Assembly: GCA_026214975.1 (NCBI GenBank)
Contig: JAOBSW010000108.1
Span: forward strand, 310,001-374,000
Length of the DNA stretch: 64,000 bases
Direction: 5' to 3'
Source: Gentiana macrophylla
Lineage: Eukaryota > Streptophyta > Magnoliopsida > Gentianales > Gentianaceae
How positions within the stretch are numbered: the first letter of the stretch is position 1; each line of letters opens with the position of its first letter. Shown here in pieces: positions 24,130 through 35,354 of this stretch. Under the pieces are notes generated by a model. That model had not been told where the DNA came from and did not search any database. It saw nothing but the letters and a program-made list of their open reading frames with translations. Made by a program: the position numbers and the translations under genes.

Positions 24130-25196
24130 CTCCCCACACTTATCTTTTGCTCGCCCCGAGCAAAACAAAACAAAATCAAGCTCGAGACAAATAAACATCC
24201 ATACAAATATGAAGTATATTCAATAACTTAGAAGTTCACCCGTGTAAAGGTGTGCATAGCCATAATAAACATCCACTAAGTTCCACAATTTGAAAGTTAT
24301 TCAAACCAAAACTAGCCCGGTTTCCCATCTAAGTTAGAAATATTCAAAAATTATAACAGCACTTTACAAAACATACATATCCCAAAAAGAAATAGTAGAG
24401 AATATCTAAAACATTTTCGATGGACTCAGAGGATAATCCCTACAACATATCCTTGATTTATACTGGGTATAAGATTAACGATAACTAAGTCCTTACTTAT
24501 TCATAATAATATATTTCAATATTTTCACTTTTTCACACTTTTCTAACACACATCGTAATAAGCTTTTGCCCTCATAGCGAATAGGACATTTCAAGATAAT
24601 CCCTACCTTACTCCAATCATAAGGCAAATGCTATAAACTGACCGTCGTGAGCTTTTGGTCATCATAGTGGAATAGGACATACGTGGTACACCCTACCTCA
24701 CCCAAATCATAAACCGACTTCCGACACACACAATTACAATTATGTTTACTTAGAGATTTTCGGCTCGCAGGTGGAAAAGATTATTTTCTAGTAGCACAGA
24801 CCCCTTTGAGCATAACACCTCAAGTAAACAATTTATTACTATTGCAAAGACTTAATCACGTTTCACTTATCACATTCAAACTTATGATATTCACAAGATG
24901 TCATACTTTAATCCTAGAATACAAACTACTAAACTTTTCAAGAATTGTACATAAGCAAAGAAACATGCTATAATCATCAAAAATCTCCAACTAAAATGGG
25001 GTAGGCTTTCCACATTTAGCTCATCATTTACTATGGCATGTGAAAAAGAGTGTCGGGTGAAACAACTAAAATTACTAAATATACAGAATATAGCAAAAAT
25101 GATATAAACTCAAGCAAAGATATGCCTTTGTCTACTCGGGATATAACAAAAATTTTAAAATTAAGCACAAACGACTCATAGATACATATAAACCAT

Positions 25197-25236
25197 CCTC
25201 TCCCCCACACTTAGATTGCAACTTGTCCTCAAGTTG
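25197..25236 (-). promoter_or_regulatory. Element 2 internal hairpin and polypurine-like tract
   Basis: Minus strand: stem CAACTTG / CAAGTTG with loop AGGA (25236-25219), then a short linker and CTAAGTGTGGGGGAGAGG. It lies 1.07 kb from the terminal module, against 1.03 kb in Element 1. Confidence 0.7.
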
Positions 25237-25707
25237 TACAGAAATAATAAATTAGAGAACTTAGCTGATTGGATGCTGGCAATTCCGGAAAAATCGGTAA
25301 AAACAAAAATTGCTGCATAGCTCAGTAGACTGTGGAGCATCACAGGACAACTGAATACATCTTTAAAGTGCACAATAGCTATAGAAAGTATCATGCAGAC
25401 TTGATTAGTGCAAAAAGAGTCTTCGGGGAAAAAGAAAAGATTACACATATAAAGCACATGAAGAAAAGGATCATAGAGATTTTTCAACTTAAGCTCAACT
25501 AAAGATTGAATACTATACATGAAATACTACAAAGTCGTAGGCTAGGTGCAACTATATGAAAATATACTACAATGCAATCTACATGATATGCAATCCTAAA
25601 AATAAAATAAATAAAAAAATAAATTCGACAGGCTCAGCCGAGCAAGTTGACCACGACAACTCTACACGGTGACTACGGCCCGTGCGAGAAACAAAATAAA
25701 AAGCGAG

Positions 25708-26215
25708 GTAGTATTACGGAAACCGGATGATTAACTACGCCAAGAAAATAAAAGAAAAATAGAAAAACAATGCAACTAGATGATATGCAGCTAAATGATA
25801 TTCATCTAAGTGATATGCAAAAATAAAAGAAAATAAAAGAAAGAAAACTAGCCCACTCATTAGCAACATGACATGTATAAAATAAACGTCTACCAAATAA
25901 TGACAGGTTACGATAAACGATGAGTCTTTGTTCATTACATGCAGTGTAGACGCGCTTTAAGACTCGTCAAAGGTGATAGCATTATGGAAAACCAATAGTT
26001 AGCTATACTAAACAGATATAACTCATATGGACTGGACGTAGCATACGGAAAACCGACAGTAGCTACCCATATGAGTTACAGCTAAAAACAAGAAAGCACA
26101 TAGGTCTCAAAGCTCACAAGATTCATCACGTGATGCGTAGCATACGGAAACCGACATTAGCTACTAAATAACAATAAGACCAGTTATAGCGTACGAGAAC
26201 CAACATTAACTATAA
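25708..26215. repeat. Five imperfect stem-loop repeats in Element 2
   Basis: Copies at 25708-25738, 25975-26007, 26038-26066, 26137-26164 and 26184-26215. Each has outer arms like GTAGC / GCTAC and a shared centre close to TACGGAAACCGACA. The two middle copies are nearly identical. They are not present as such in Element 1. Confidence 0.75.
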
Positions 26216-27010
26216 CATGCTTAGATGAATTATCAATTAGATTCAATTATTTAACATGGATTCGTAGATGAAAAGATATGAATATGCAAGTTCAGAACAT
26301 CTACGTAAAAGAAATTAGCCACAGAAGCTCTTATTAAAAAATCCACATCAAATAAAAGCATTGAAAATAAAATCAAGAAAAAAAATCAGAACCTGGACTG
26401 GCGTTCATTAATTCAAACGAACGTTCACCTTAAAGCACAAAGACTAGGCGAACGTTCAACCCTTTAAGACGCAAATGCGCCATGAAAATGCATCGGACGA
26501 ACGTTCGAGAATACCGGACGGCCGTTCACTTGGTGATTTCTCCTCGGACGGTCGTCCAACAAAAGCGACGCTCGTCTGGATCTCGAAATCGAGCGAGTCG
26601 AAACTTCGGGACGGACGAGCGCCCTAAAACCAGACGCGCGTTCACTCGCAACTTATGAGGCTGGGCGGGCGTTCACTTACTTGAACGCTTCGTCCATACA
26701 ACGAATTTGCACAGACAATGCAGGAGAGACACGAAACCCTAAATCTCATAAGCACAACACAAAGCCACGAGCAGCGCAGACCAGCGACCACGAGATAAAT
26801 TTTATACGAGGTTAGACTAGGTAACAACTAAACACAAACTTCACGTAAAGCAGTTGAGTAAAAAAACTTTTGCACATTCTTAACCCTACGGTCATCGAAA
26901 CACGGCAAAATAAAAACTCTCAATCTATTCGACGCTACTTTTATTGGAAACGAAAATAAACGTAACAAAATCGAGAAATTAACAAAACCAGATTCAACAT
27001 GACACCGATT

Positions 27011-27027
27011 CCCCGGCAACGGCGCCA
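27011..27027 (-). other. Element 2 primer binding site, tRNA-Asp type
   Basis: Minus strand TGGCGCCGTTGCCGGGG, identical to Element 1 at 3315-3331, 4 bases from the 5' LTR end. Confidence 0.9.
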
Positions 27028-27031
27028 CTTT

Positions 27032-28490
27032 TGTTGGAGGATTTTGCATCATAAAAACAAAAGAAAATTTATAAACCTATACTTAACATGCAAACTAACT
27101 CCTAACCGACCAAATATCGGGTAGTTGATAGCATAGTAGGGTAAGTACAGGGTCGATCCACAGGGAATTAGGATGTTGAATCTAATTTCACTAATTCCTT
27201 TCGATTGTTACTTAGGAAAAACGAATAAACGAAAGACCAAATAAAATAAACGAAAGAGCAATTAAAATAAATCTAACCTACAAAATAAAATAACACAAAC
27301 TAACCTAAACTAAAGATACATGGGATCAAACAGTGCACAAACCAAGTGATTTCAATCCTAGTTCATCTCATGATTTTAATTCAAATTGTGGTTTCACCTT
27401 TACACGAGATACAAATCCCTAATTCCTTAGTGAATTTAATCTCAAGCTATGGATTCCTAATTCCTTAGTGAGTCCAATTTATCAATCTCTCATCTTCCGA
27501 ATGTTGAGATCGATTTACCAAACAAAACTCGGTATAGATTCAGGTTAACTCTCGTATTTTAGAATCTAACAACCTAGATAATTAACCAATTAATTTGTCA
27601 CATAATTAATGATTAAAGATCCTATCTTTCTATGGTGATCTAGTCTACGCAACTTCCGTATGTTGTAAACGTATCAATAGCAAACTGATCTCTCGATCTA
27701 ATTCACATCATAGCATCAAAATCATAGAACGACACAAAATAAATTAAAGATCATAAAAAACGAATAAGGACTGAATAAATTAAATAAATAAACTCACGTA
27801 GTTTGGTACATGATTGAATCCATGAATCGAAAACGGAAGAAAAACGACATCCTAATCTAACCCGGATCACCCGAGCACAAGGCTCGGGTGACCGGCCTTG
27901 AAAAGCCAAGTTGCCGCTGCTGCTGTGAGAATTGCGGCTGAATGAATTGTGTGTTATTAGGGTTACAAGCTGCTGCTTTTTATAGAGGAGTATGTCGGCT
28001 GGGACATATTTATTGGAATAAAATTTCTAAAATTCATATCTTGAGTTGTAGACCTCCAAAAATTATGATCCGAATGTCATAAAAAATCTCTCGGAAAACT
28101 CTACAACTTTCATTAAGGACTCTTCTTCAAAAAACGCCTTTTTGACTAGCCCGTCGTATTACGAGTCGTTTTCGGGATTTTCCCAAGCTTTATTTCATCT
28201 TCATCCTCTTGTATCTCTTTCTTTCCTTTTTAATCTTCAATCAAACATCATTTAGACCTCTTCCATTCCACATTTGTGCACCTAAAAGATGACAAAACCG
28301 AGCAAAACGTAAAACCATACAAAATAGATAATAAAACCACGATATTTACTCGATTTTGCATTTTAACTATTCAAAACGTCATTTGCTCAATTAATCGATT
28401 ATAAGCTCGAATTCTACGAAAAACATCCATATATGAGGAATATTGATATAAAATATATCCTTATAAAACACTACAAATTGACCCTTAACA
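27032..28490 (-). repeat. Element 2 5' LTR
   Basis: 1,459 bp. Minus strand starts TGTTAAGGGTCAATTTG and ends CCTCCAACA. The first bases match the start of the Element 1 LTR (TGTTAAGGGT), supporting kinship. TATAAAAA at 27984-27977 (minus). Confidence 0.93.
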
Positions 28491-28495
28491 TGACA

Positions 28496-29995
28496 CTATT
28501 GAGGTTTCCCCTAGCCACGGGGCGATCATGCGGTAGTGATTGGGTATGATATCGAAGCATGCGGAGTATACATGATTGGTCGTCCGGGAATCGCGTATCC
28601 TCTGATTGGGATCGAATATCCGAAATGGCCTTCTTATAAGGAATGTCTTACTCTCGTGAATCTTTGCAAAGTGGGAGTAAGCGAGTTACTTGAGAGAGAG
28701 CATGATATCAGATTATAAGATACGGTCGTTAATGTTTGACACTCGACGCACGTCGACCGTATGGATATTATTATTGCTGCGATAGGATTTGTAAGTTACA
28801 CGGTAACTGTTTCACATGAAAGGTAGTAGTCATTGCATTTGACTCTTCCGATGATTGGGGGTCACGGTGTGTTGCTAGACGCTATCCCGTGATCGTTTGG
28901 CATGAAGGGCATTTTAGTAATTTGCACTTTGTGTCTACGGCCAACATATTCGGAAGCCTATCGGGTCACACACATATGAACATCTAGCCGGATTAAAATG
29001 TGGTTATAGATGATAACCAAATAAGGAAAGCTTATCTCGAGACTATAAAGGTTATAGTGGTAAATTAATATGGTGGTATTTATTTATTATGAATAAATAT
29101 ATTACAAGATATTAATTATGTTGATTAATTAAATATACAAAGTTGATGTGTATGTGTCGAAATTTATGTGTGTATATGATACACATGTATTTTGTAAATT
29201 AATTAATCATAGTATTATATTAATTGAATAAACATATATTATATATATATATGCAATACACGTGAGTTTGCCAAACTAGTTGATCAAGTGATTAAAGATG
29301 TGCACATATGCATGTGGCGCAAGTTTTAAATATATCGGATATATTTGGATTGTCCAATTTAATTAATAAGATTACAATAATATTAATATTAGATATTAAT
29401 AGATTTTGAAAAATAGATTTATGGTAATAAGATAAATATAGTCAATATTAGATATTGACAATATCTTGGAAATATTCAATATAAGATATTGACAATATAT
29501 CCTAGATTTATTTGATATAAGATATTATAATAAATGAGATAAATCAATCAATTATATTTTCCTTATTTTATTGGGAAAATGTTTTTTCTCCTCCACTCTA
29601 GTTGGGGCGCCCCTCTCACTATAAATAAGAGGTGGGTGTCAAGCTCTTTTGTACAACACAATTCCAAGAACTAATAGTTCTTGTGTAAAATAGAGAGCAT
29701 CCTATAGAGAGTTGGAGAGAGGGGAAAAGGTCCGGTCTAGCAACCGGAGTTTTCCAATAGCAATCCATGATAGGATTCGGTGGCTACATTCGTGTGGACT
29801 AGCGGTAGAGGCCGAACACTTGGGCGGCTCTATCGCGAACTACTCTCCTTAGACGGTCAAAGCGTCGATCTTTTAGATCAACCAAGGTAACCACCGTCTA
29901 CTAACTCGTTTGTTTATTTCTTAAACGAAGTCGATCCTGGTTAAAAGGAAATAAAATTTTAAATTCCGCTGCGTTCCTGCGTTGATTTCCTAACA
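28496..29995 (+). repeat. Element 3 5' LTR, second part
   Basis: Resumes the LTR after Element 2 and matches about 35876-37325. TATAAATA at 29620-29627. It ends with TAACA, followed by the primer site at 29997. Together with 22142-22657 the LTR is 2,016 bp. Confidence 0.95.
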
Positions 29996-29996
29996 A

Positions 29997-30007
29997 TGGT
30001 ATCAGAG
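29997..30007 (+). other. Element 3 primer binding site, iMet type
   Basis: TGGTATCAGAG, the standard copia primer site complementary to initiator tRNA-Met. Confidence 0.9.
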
Positions 30008-33000
30008 AGAGTTTCGAGCTTAAGCAATAAGCATGTTATTTTGCGTAGTTAATTTTATCGTTTTAAATCACGTAATTAAAAGATGAAAGATTTTAGATTC
30101 GCAAAAGCGATACACTAAAAGAATAATAAAAAAGGAGATCGGGTGGTGCTCGGCCATTGGTGGCGGCACCACCACCGTCGGCGGCGGCGGCGGCCTTTAT
30201 GGTTGTCGGTTGGCGGTGCTTAGTGGTCTCTTTCTTTTTGTTTTGTGTATTTTGTGTTTCTATATGGTTCATAGTTGTGATTGGTAATTCCTCCTTTGTT
30301 TAGTTGTGTCATTTGGCTAACCAATGGTTCAAATAGTTTGGGCCATTGGGATGCCACATAGCATTAAAATAATAATGGCTTTTCCAAAATTTGTTTGGAA
30401 TAGGCCTAGGCCCTTTCCAAATATTTGATTTGGGAAAAGGCCTAGGCCTAGGCCGCTTCCAAAATTTTGATTTTGGAAAGTGGCCAGGCCTAAACCAAAA
30501 TTATTTGGCCTTTCCAAATATTTGATTTGGAATAGGCCTAGGCCATTTTCAAATAATTGATTTGTAAAAGGCCTAGGCATAGGCCACTTCCAAAATTTTG
30601 ATTTTGGAAAGTGGCCAGGCCTAAGCCAAATTTGGTTTAGGAAGATGTTTTTTGGTTTAGGAAACCAAAGGCATCCCTTTTGATTAAGAATCAAAAGGAA
30701 AGAAACAAAAGAGAAATAATTTTAATTTTGATTTCTTTTGGAATAGTTCTAATTAATTAAAATTAAAATTAAAATTGGTTTAAAATTAATCGTTAATTTT
30801 ATTTCGATTAAAATCATTTAATTAATTAATTGTTAATTAGTTAATTGATTGGATAAAATTATTTAATAGATTAAATGTTAATTGATTAATTAAGACGCAA
30901 GTAGTCAAATTTTAATTTTATCTTTTTCATAAGATGTTATTGTATGAATTAGATATAGTAGATATAATATGATTATATGGACCCCGATTGATCATGGACT
31001 CGGCCGATAGGATAGATGTGAATGATTTAATTTTTCTATTGGTTTAAAAATTGTCCTAAGCCGTTATGAAGAACGTGACCTAGTTTATTTTCTACATTTA
31101 TCCCATTCCCGTTGACCTCCCCCGTATGCGGCGGGTGTATTTGTTTTATTAGATAGAATTAAATGTAACAAGAATGGAGCAGAAGATGGAGACCAAAGAA
31201 AGAAGAATAAAGATCCCATTGAAAAATGGCGCATTAAAGATCCTATTGGCGGTTGCAGCTACCTTAGATTGTGACCCGCGGTTTCGTCACTTTGTATTCG
31301 AAAACGCACCTAGGAAAAGTCCATGATCATACCGGTTACTTTACGCATTTATTTATTTTGTGCTTGTATTTATTTTATATGATACGATAGATGCATGACT
31401 AGGCACGATCTAGATAAATGTGTAGGATATATATCTATAGAGATAGATATAATTGATGAGACCGAAATTAAAATTAATTAAGTGAATTAATTTACTGAAA
31501 AATACTTCCACAACAAAAATCAAGTCGAAATATTGTCTCCCAATATTATAACGACGGTGAAGAGCACTGTGTTCGGATCAAGCGATCGACCACGCCGGGA
31601 GTTGACCTACCTCGGGTATATAAATCGTTATTGAGATATGATCGTATGAGATCTCGTGAATATTGGGTTATGACTTGACTAGAGTCTTTCGGTGATTGGC
31701 CACCGTCAGGGCCGTCTGACTTTAGAGACAAGGGGTTGACTAACACATAGTGATGTGTATCGCCAAAGAGTTGACTAGTCAACCACTGAGAATCACATAG
31801 AGATGTGAATGGTAAAGGAGTTACCTACCTTTCGAAATTATCTTGGTTGATCGACCACCGCCGGGAATCGAGGCAACTAGATTGGATCTCAGCCACTAAA
31901 GAATTTTGGAAAATTCTTGAAAGTCAATTGGAAGTAGTTGACTAGTGGGAGCAAAATCATAAACCAAAAGACCATTTTTGATTTTGCGTGTATAAACAAC
32001 AACACTCTTTTATTTTCATTTTTATGTTGTAGTTTTAGCAAACTTTATATATATGTTTTATACTCGATTAGTAAAACCAAATTATGACTGTTACCTTTTG
32101 AGAAACGTTCTCAAATATGGTTAAGTAATATTAATCTTTTTAAAATAAGCAATGACACGAGCAATCCCGTTATAGTAGTTAGAGACCAGGAGACTACATA
32201 TTTGATGGAGTACACCAAGGCTATAATTATTAATGAAAGCGGAATCTCATGATATGATCGAATCATTTGAAATAAGTTTCAACGAATTAATCATATATTG
32301 GATACGATCCAAGATGATCATTCAGTCATACGATGACAATTAATTCAAACGTTGGATAAGAATGACCACTCTAATTTTGGAAAGGTTGTTTTCAAAATTA
32401 TAAGATTTAAGTATCGACTTAATTCTATCATTGCTTAAAGGTTAATTAAATAGTCAATGTTTTGAATACGATTCAAAAGGTTAAATAAACTATTTAATAA
32501 ACTTTAGATTTTCTTTATGAAAGAAAATCAAAGACATAGCTCTTGTGATCTTTATTAAGTCTTATGAAGACTACACTAAGAAATATTTACAAGTGCTTAA
32601 AGGATTGAAAGGAAAGTTAGGGCATGTGCTTAAATAGAGAACTTATTGAAGTTTCTATTCTAGGCAAGTAAGTTGAGATAAATCTATCTAAGTTCAAAGT
32701 CAACTCTTAGATATATGATATCTTCAAGAGTGTGTTTAAATTAGAAAGATTAAATAGATATGGAAGGTGAAGCAAAGCGTTGTAACACTTACCATATTCA
32801 AGATCTAGAAAAGCGATAAAGGAACTAAATAAATATTATTATGTTCCGGTTCTTATGAAGAACATACTTTCAGTTATTTGTTAGGATTTAGTAGACATAT
32901 TCAATTGTAAAGAATAAATGTTATTCCGATAAAGTTGGAAGGTAACTGAATCTAACATACTAGATTGATGTCACTATATAGTTGATATATGTTATGAGAT

Positions 33001-35340
33001 ATCAATTAAATATTTGTATGGTTGTTATCCTTGATTTGTGGTTACTCTAGGCACAGTCTCTATGGAAGGGAAGCGTGTAATCAAACGTCATTATGATGAT
33101 GTTGAACCTTATGATTATGAATCATGTGGGTTATACGTATCATATCCAAAGAGGACTAAAATAGCCTTTTAAGAAAAGATTATGAAACCTAGAAGATTGA
33201 CTAAAGTTTAAACATATCGATGTTTGTTGGATTATGACAATTAATGCCACAAATAATTGTTTGTTAATCACTATGACTATTTTTAGAAATAGTTGAATCT
33301 ACTTATTGAAGTACAACAATTCGGAAAGCCCGAAAAGTTTGAGCTAATACGAATATGAGATTGATGAGCTACTTAGGAATTAATCTTCAATTGGATTGAA
33401 GTAATTAATACCTGGGTGTTTTAGAAGTCGTCTGAAAGGGAATAAGATTCTCCCTTGAAGGATACCATCTTTGGGATACGCAATTAGATTGTGTTCCCAA
33501 AATGGAAATAACACTTTATATGATAAAGGTGTGATGCAAGCCATGCGATTTATCCCTTACCCGTTTCGGGATAGTGCCCTTATACTTAACCGAGTTCCAA
33601 AGAATAAAGGTTGAATAAATTCCATATTAGATATGGAAGAGGATAATGTCGAATCTATATTAACCGATGATTTGAAGTTATCATAGGCAAAGTCAGAAAG
33701 GCTTGGAGCCTAGTACGACATAAGCAACTTTGTGGAATATCTTAGCAAGTACGCTAGATATTATTTTCTTGTCCGCGGAGCAAAATGTTTGTCTCCAAAC
33801 ATGCTGTCTTCTAGAGGAAGTGTTTCTTCCAAAAGAAACAGTGGGAGTAGATTTAGATCTCAAAGGTAGTTTGAGAACCACAGGGAGTTATTCAACTATA
33901 GGAACATCAGCATACGCCACATAGCGATGAGGTGTAGATCACTGCTTAGTGCACACAAAAGTTCTGTAAGTCTGTGGATAACCTCAAGCCTGAAAAGGCT
34001 GTTGGTATGTTCATCTTGAAGAATGAATATCTCACGACTTATGAAGGAATGTTTGAAAGGCAAGATTGAGAGATATGTCCAGGAGCCATAATATCAGAAT
34101 TAGATTCCATCAGTGAAAACCAGGTTATGAACCTAGTCTGTCTTATCTAGAGGGAATGTCCCTGTAAGGCTAAGCCCAGTTCTATTCAGATAATGCTTGT
34201 TATAACTTCGTATCATGACTATATGATAGTGTTGAAGACGTTGGGCAAACAGCTCGATGTTCATAGATGATGACATGATATGTAAGCCCACGAGATCCAT
34301 TTATGGACTCAAACAAGTTTCTCTAGACGATTTATTTGTTAGATAATCAAAGGAGTTTGATTTAGTCAAAAGAAGGCTATGCCCCATGTGCAATATGGAT
34401 AGTGGGAGTGTGTTACGATTTTTGAGTAAGGTATTGGATATCTCTCTCGAGAATCATCACCCCATGTCACAGTCAATTAATGTTTGGTAGTTCAAGGTCT
34501 TTACGAAAACACTTGGATTAGCAGTTCTTATTTTTAGAAATAAGAATCTATAGCGATAGATTTAACTGATGTTAGATTATAGTTTACCTATATAGATGTG
34601 ATGCTAAATGGAGTTTTAGCATAGATCGCGACAGGGATACTGCTGGCGAGTGTTCTCAAGATCTATCTATGTTAGGACGTTAGTCCTAAAGATAAGAAAG
34701 ATGATGCTTATGGAAGGTTTCCTTCGCTACTGCGATAGAAACCATCATAAGAATAATGCCGGATGTTCATAGTCCATGAATAGTCATGAGCAAGTATGAA
34801 ATTAAATCTGGTGAATGTCGAGAATATCCTTAAACAAGTTAAGGAAAGTTTCCTAGTTTATTGAAACTTAGAATTAAATAAACGTAGATATACTGACGTA
34901 TATCCTGCGTCTTATGAAGGTGAGTGGGAGCTACAGTCTGGGTTTGTAGTCACTTTGATTAAGTGATACAGTGAGCTGGAAATGTTCTAGCCTATGGGTC
35001 ACTGTAAATTCTACAACCGAGGCCAAAACACATAATTGCCTTAGAGGCGCAGCGGGAGCAGTACATGGATCTAGAAGGTTCATTCATGTAGGGTTCTTCC
35101 ACCTTTTCTATATAGTTGATATAGTAAGTGGATTCATTGCATGGAGCAAGGACCAGGGTCTCATCAGAGATTCGTGTGTGTGTTGAGGCTGTTCCTTTGA
35201 CTTGGTCATTTGGAACATGATATGAAGATAGTCTGAGTCCCCATGGATAGTGATCCATTCACGGCTAGGGCTGGTTGCGAGTATTGCATAAGATTCTTGT
35301 GTTTCAACTTGGTCTTGTGTGTGCGAGTGATTGGTTTTAG
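30008..35340 (+). other. Element 3 internal region (no intact genes)
   Basis: 5.3 kb with no long ORF on either strand. It begins with a GGC microsatellite (30178-30194) and a repeat block at 30345-30655. At 31580-31880 there are three short GC-rich blocks resembling GACCACCGCCGGG. After 32000 it is AT-rich with many stops; a YGLKQVSL-like RT remnant near 34300 is the only pol trace I can support. GTGGGAG-type purine motifs recur (31945, 34390, 34922). Either a long-decayed pol or a noncoding LARD-type interior. Confidence 0.65.
30345..30655 (+). repeat. 131-bp tandem duplication made of small hairpins
   Basis: Two copies of a 131-bp unit: TGGCCAGGCC at 30481 and 30612, GGCC(G/A)CTTCC at 30451 and 30582. 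The units are built from AGGCCTAGGC palindromes and TTTCCAAAT / ATTTGGAAA arms. The long minus-strand ORF here (30329-30694) is a product of the repeat. Confidence 0.75.
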
Positions 35341-35354
35341 GCCAAGTGGGAGAT

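Larger units (their letters stand above)
24130..27010 (-). other. Element 2 internal region (noncoding, structured)
   Basis: No coding sequence: the short ORFs at 25176-25520, 25735-25935 and 26642-27052 have no family features. From the 3' end it holds the polypurine tract (24143-24130), hairpin TTTTGCTCG-GGG-CGAGCAAAA (24166-24146), TAGGGTAT-type stem-loops (24695-24673 and 24606-24582), and an internal hairpin/polypurine module (25236-25197). Five related stem-loops (25708-26215) and a cluster of GGACG/GAACG near-palindromes (26395-26700) follow. It corresponds to the 3' region plus leader of an Element 1-like parent with the whole gag-pol missing. Confidence 0.8.
22658..28490 (-). mobile_element. 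Element 2: nonautonomous Athila-like gypsy element (5,833 bp)
   Basis: Minus-strand element with LTRs 27032-28490 (5') and 22658-24129 (3'). TGACA flanks at 22653-22657 and 28491-28495 are a perfect 5-bp target duplication. It has an intact tRNA-Asp type primer site (27011-27027) and polypurine tract (24143-24130). The internal 2.9 kb has no gag or pol trace. Its 3' region is collinear in structure with that of Element 1. It lies inside the 5' LTR of Element 3; the intact 3' LTR of Element 3 shows the empty site. This is best described as a large nonautonomous derivative (LARD-like) that needed proteins in trans. Confidence 0.93.

Noticed and set aside
25176..25935. Cys/Phe-rich minus-strand ORFs in Element 2
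   Set aside because: Overlap the internal hairpin/polypurine module and have no gag or pol features. AT-rich chance frames.
28536..28718. Short ORF present in both LTRs of Element 3 (also at 35837-36094)
   Set aside because: Its similarity between copies is no higher than that of the surrounding LTR, and the upstream and C-terminal ends differ by frameshift. Conservation reflects LTR duplication.
30329..30694. 121-codon minus-strand ORF rich in Gly, Leu, Phe and Asn
   Set aside because: It is produced by the 131-bp hairpin repeat, which lacks stops in that frame. No known fold or family.
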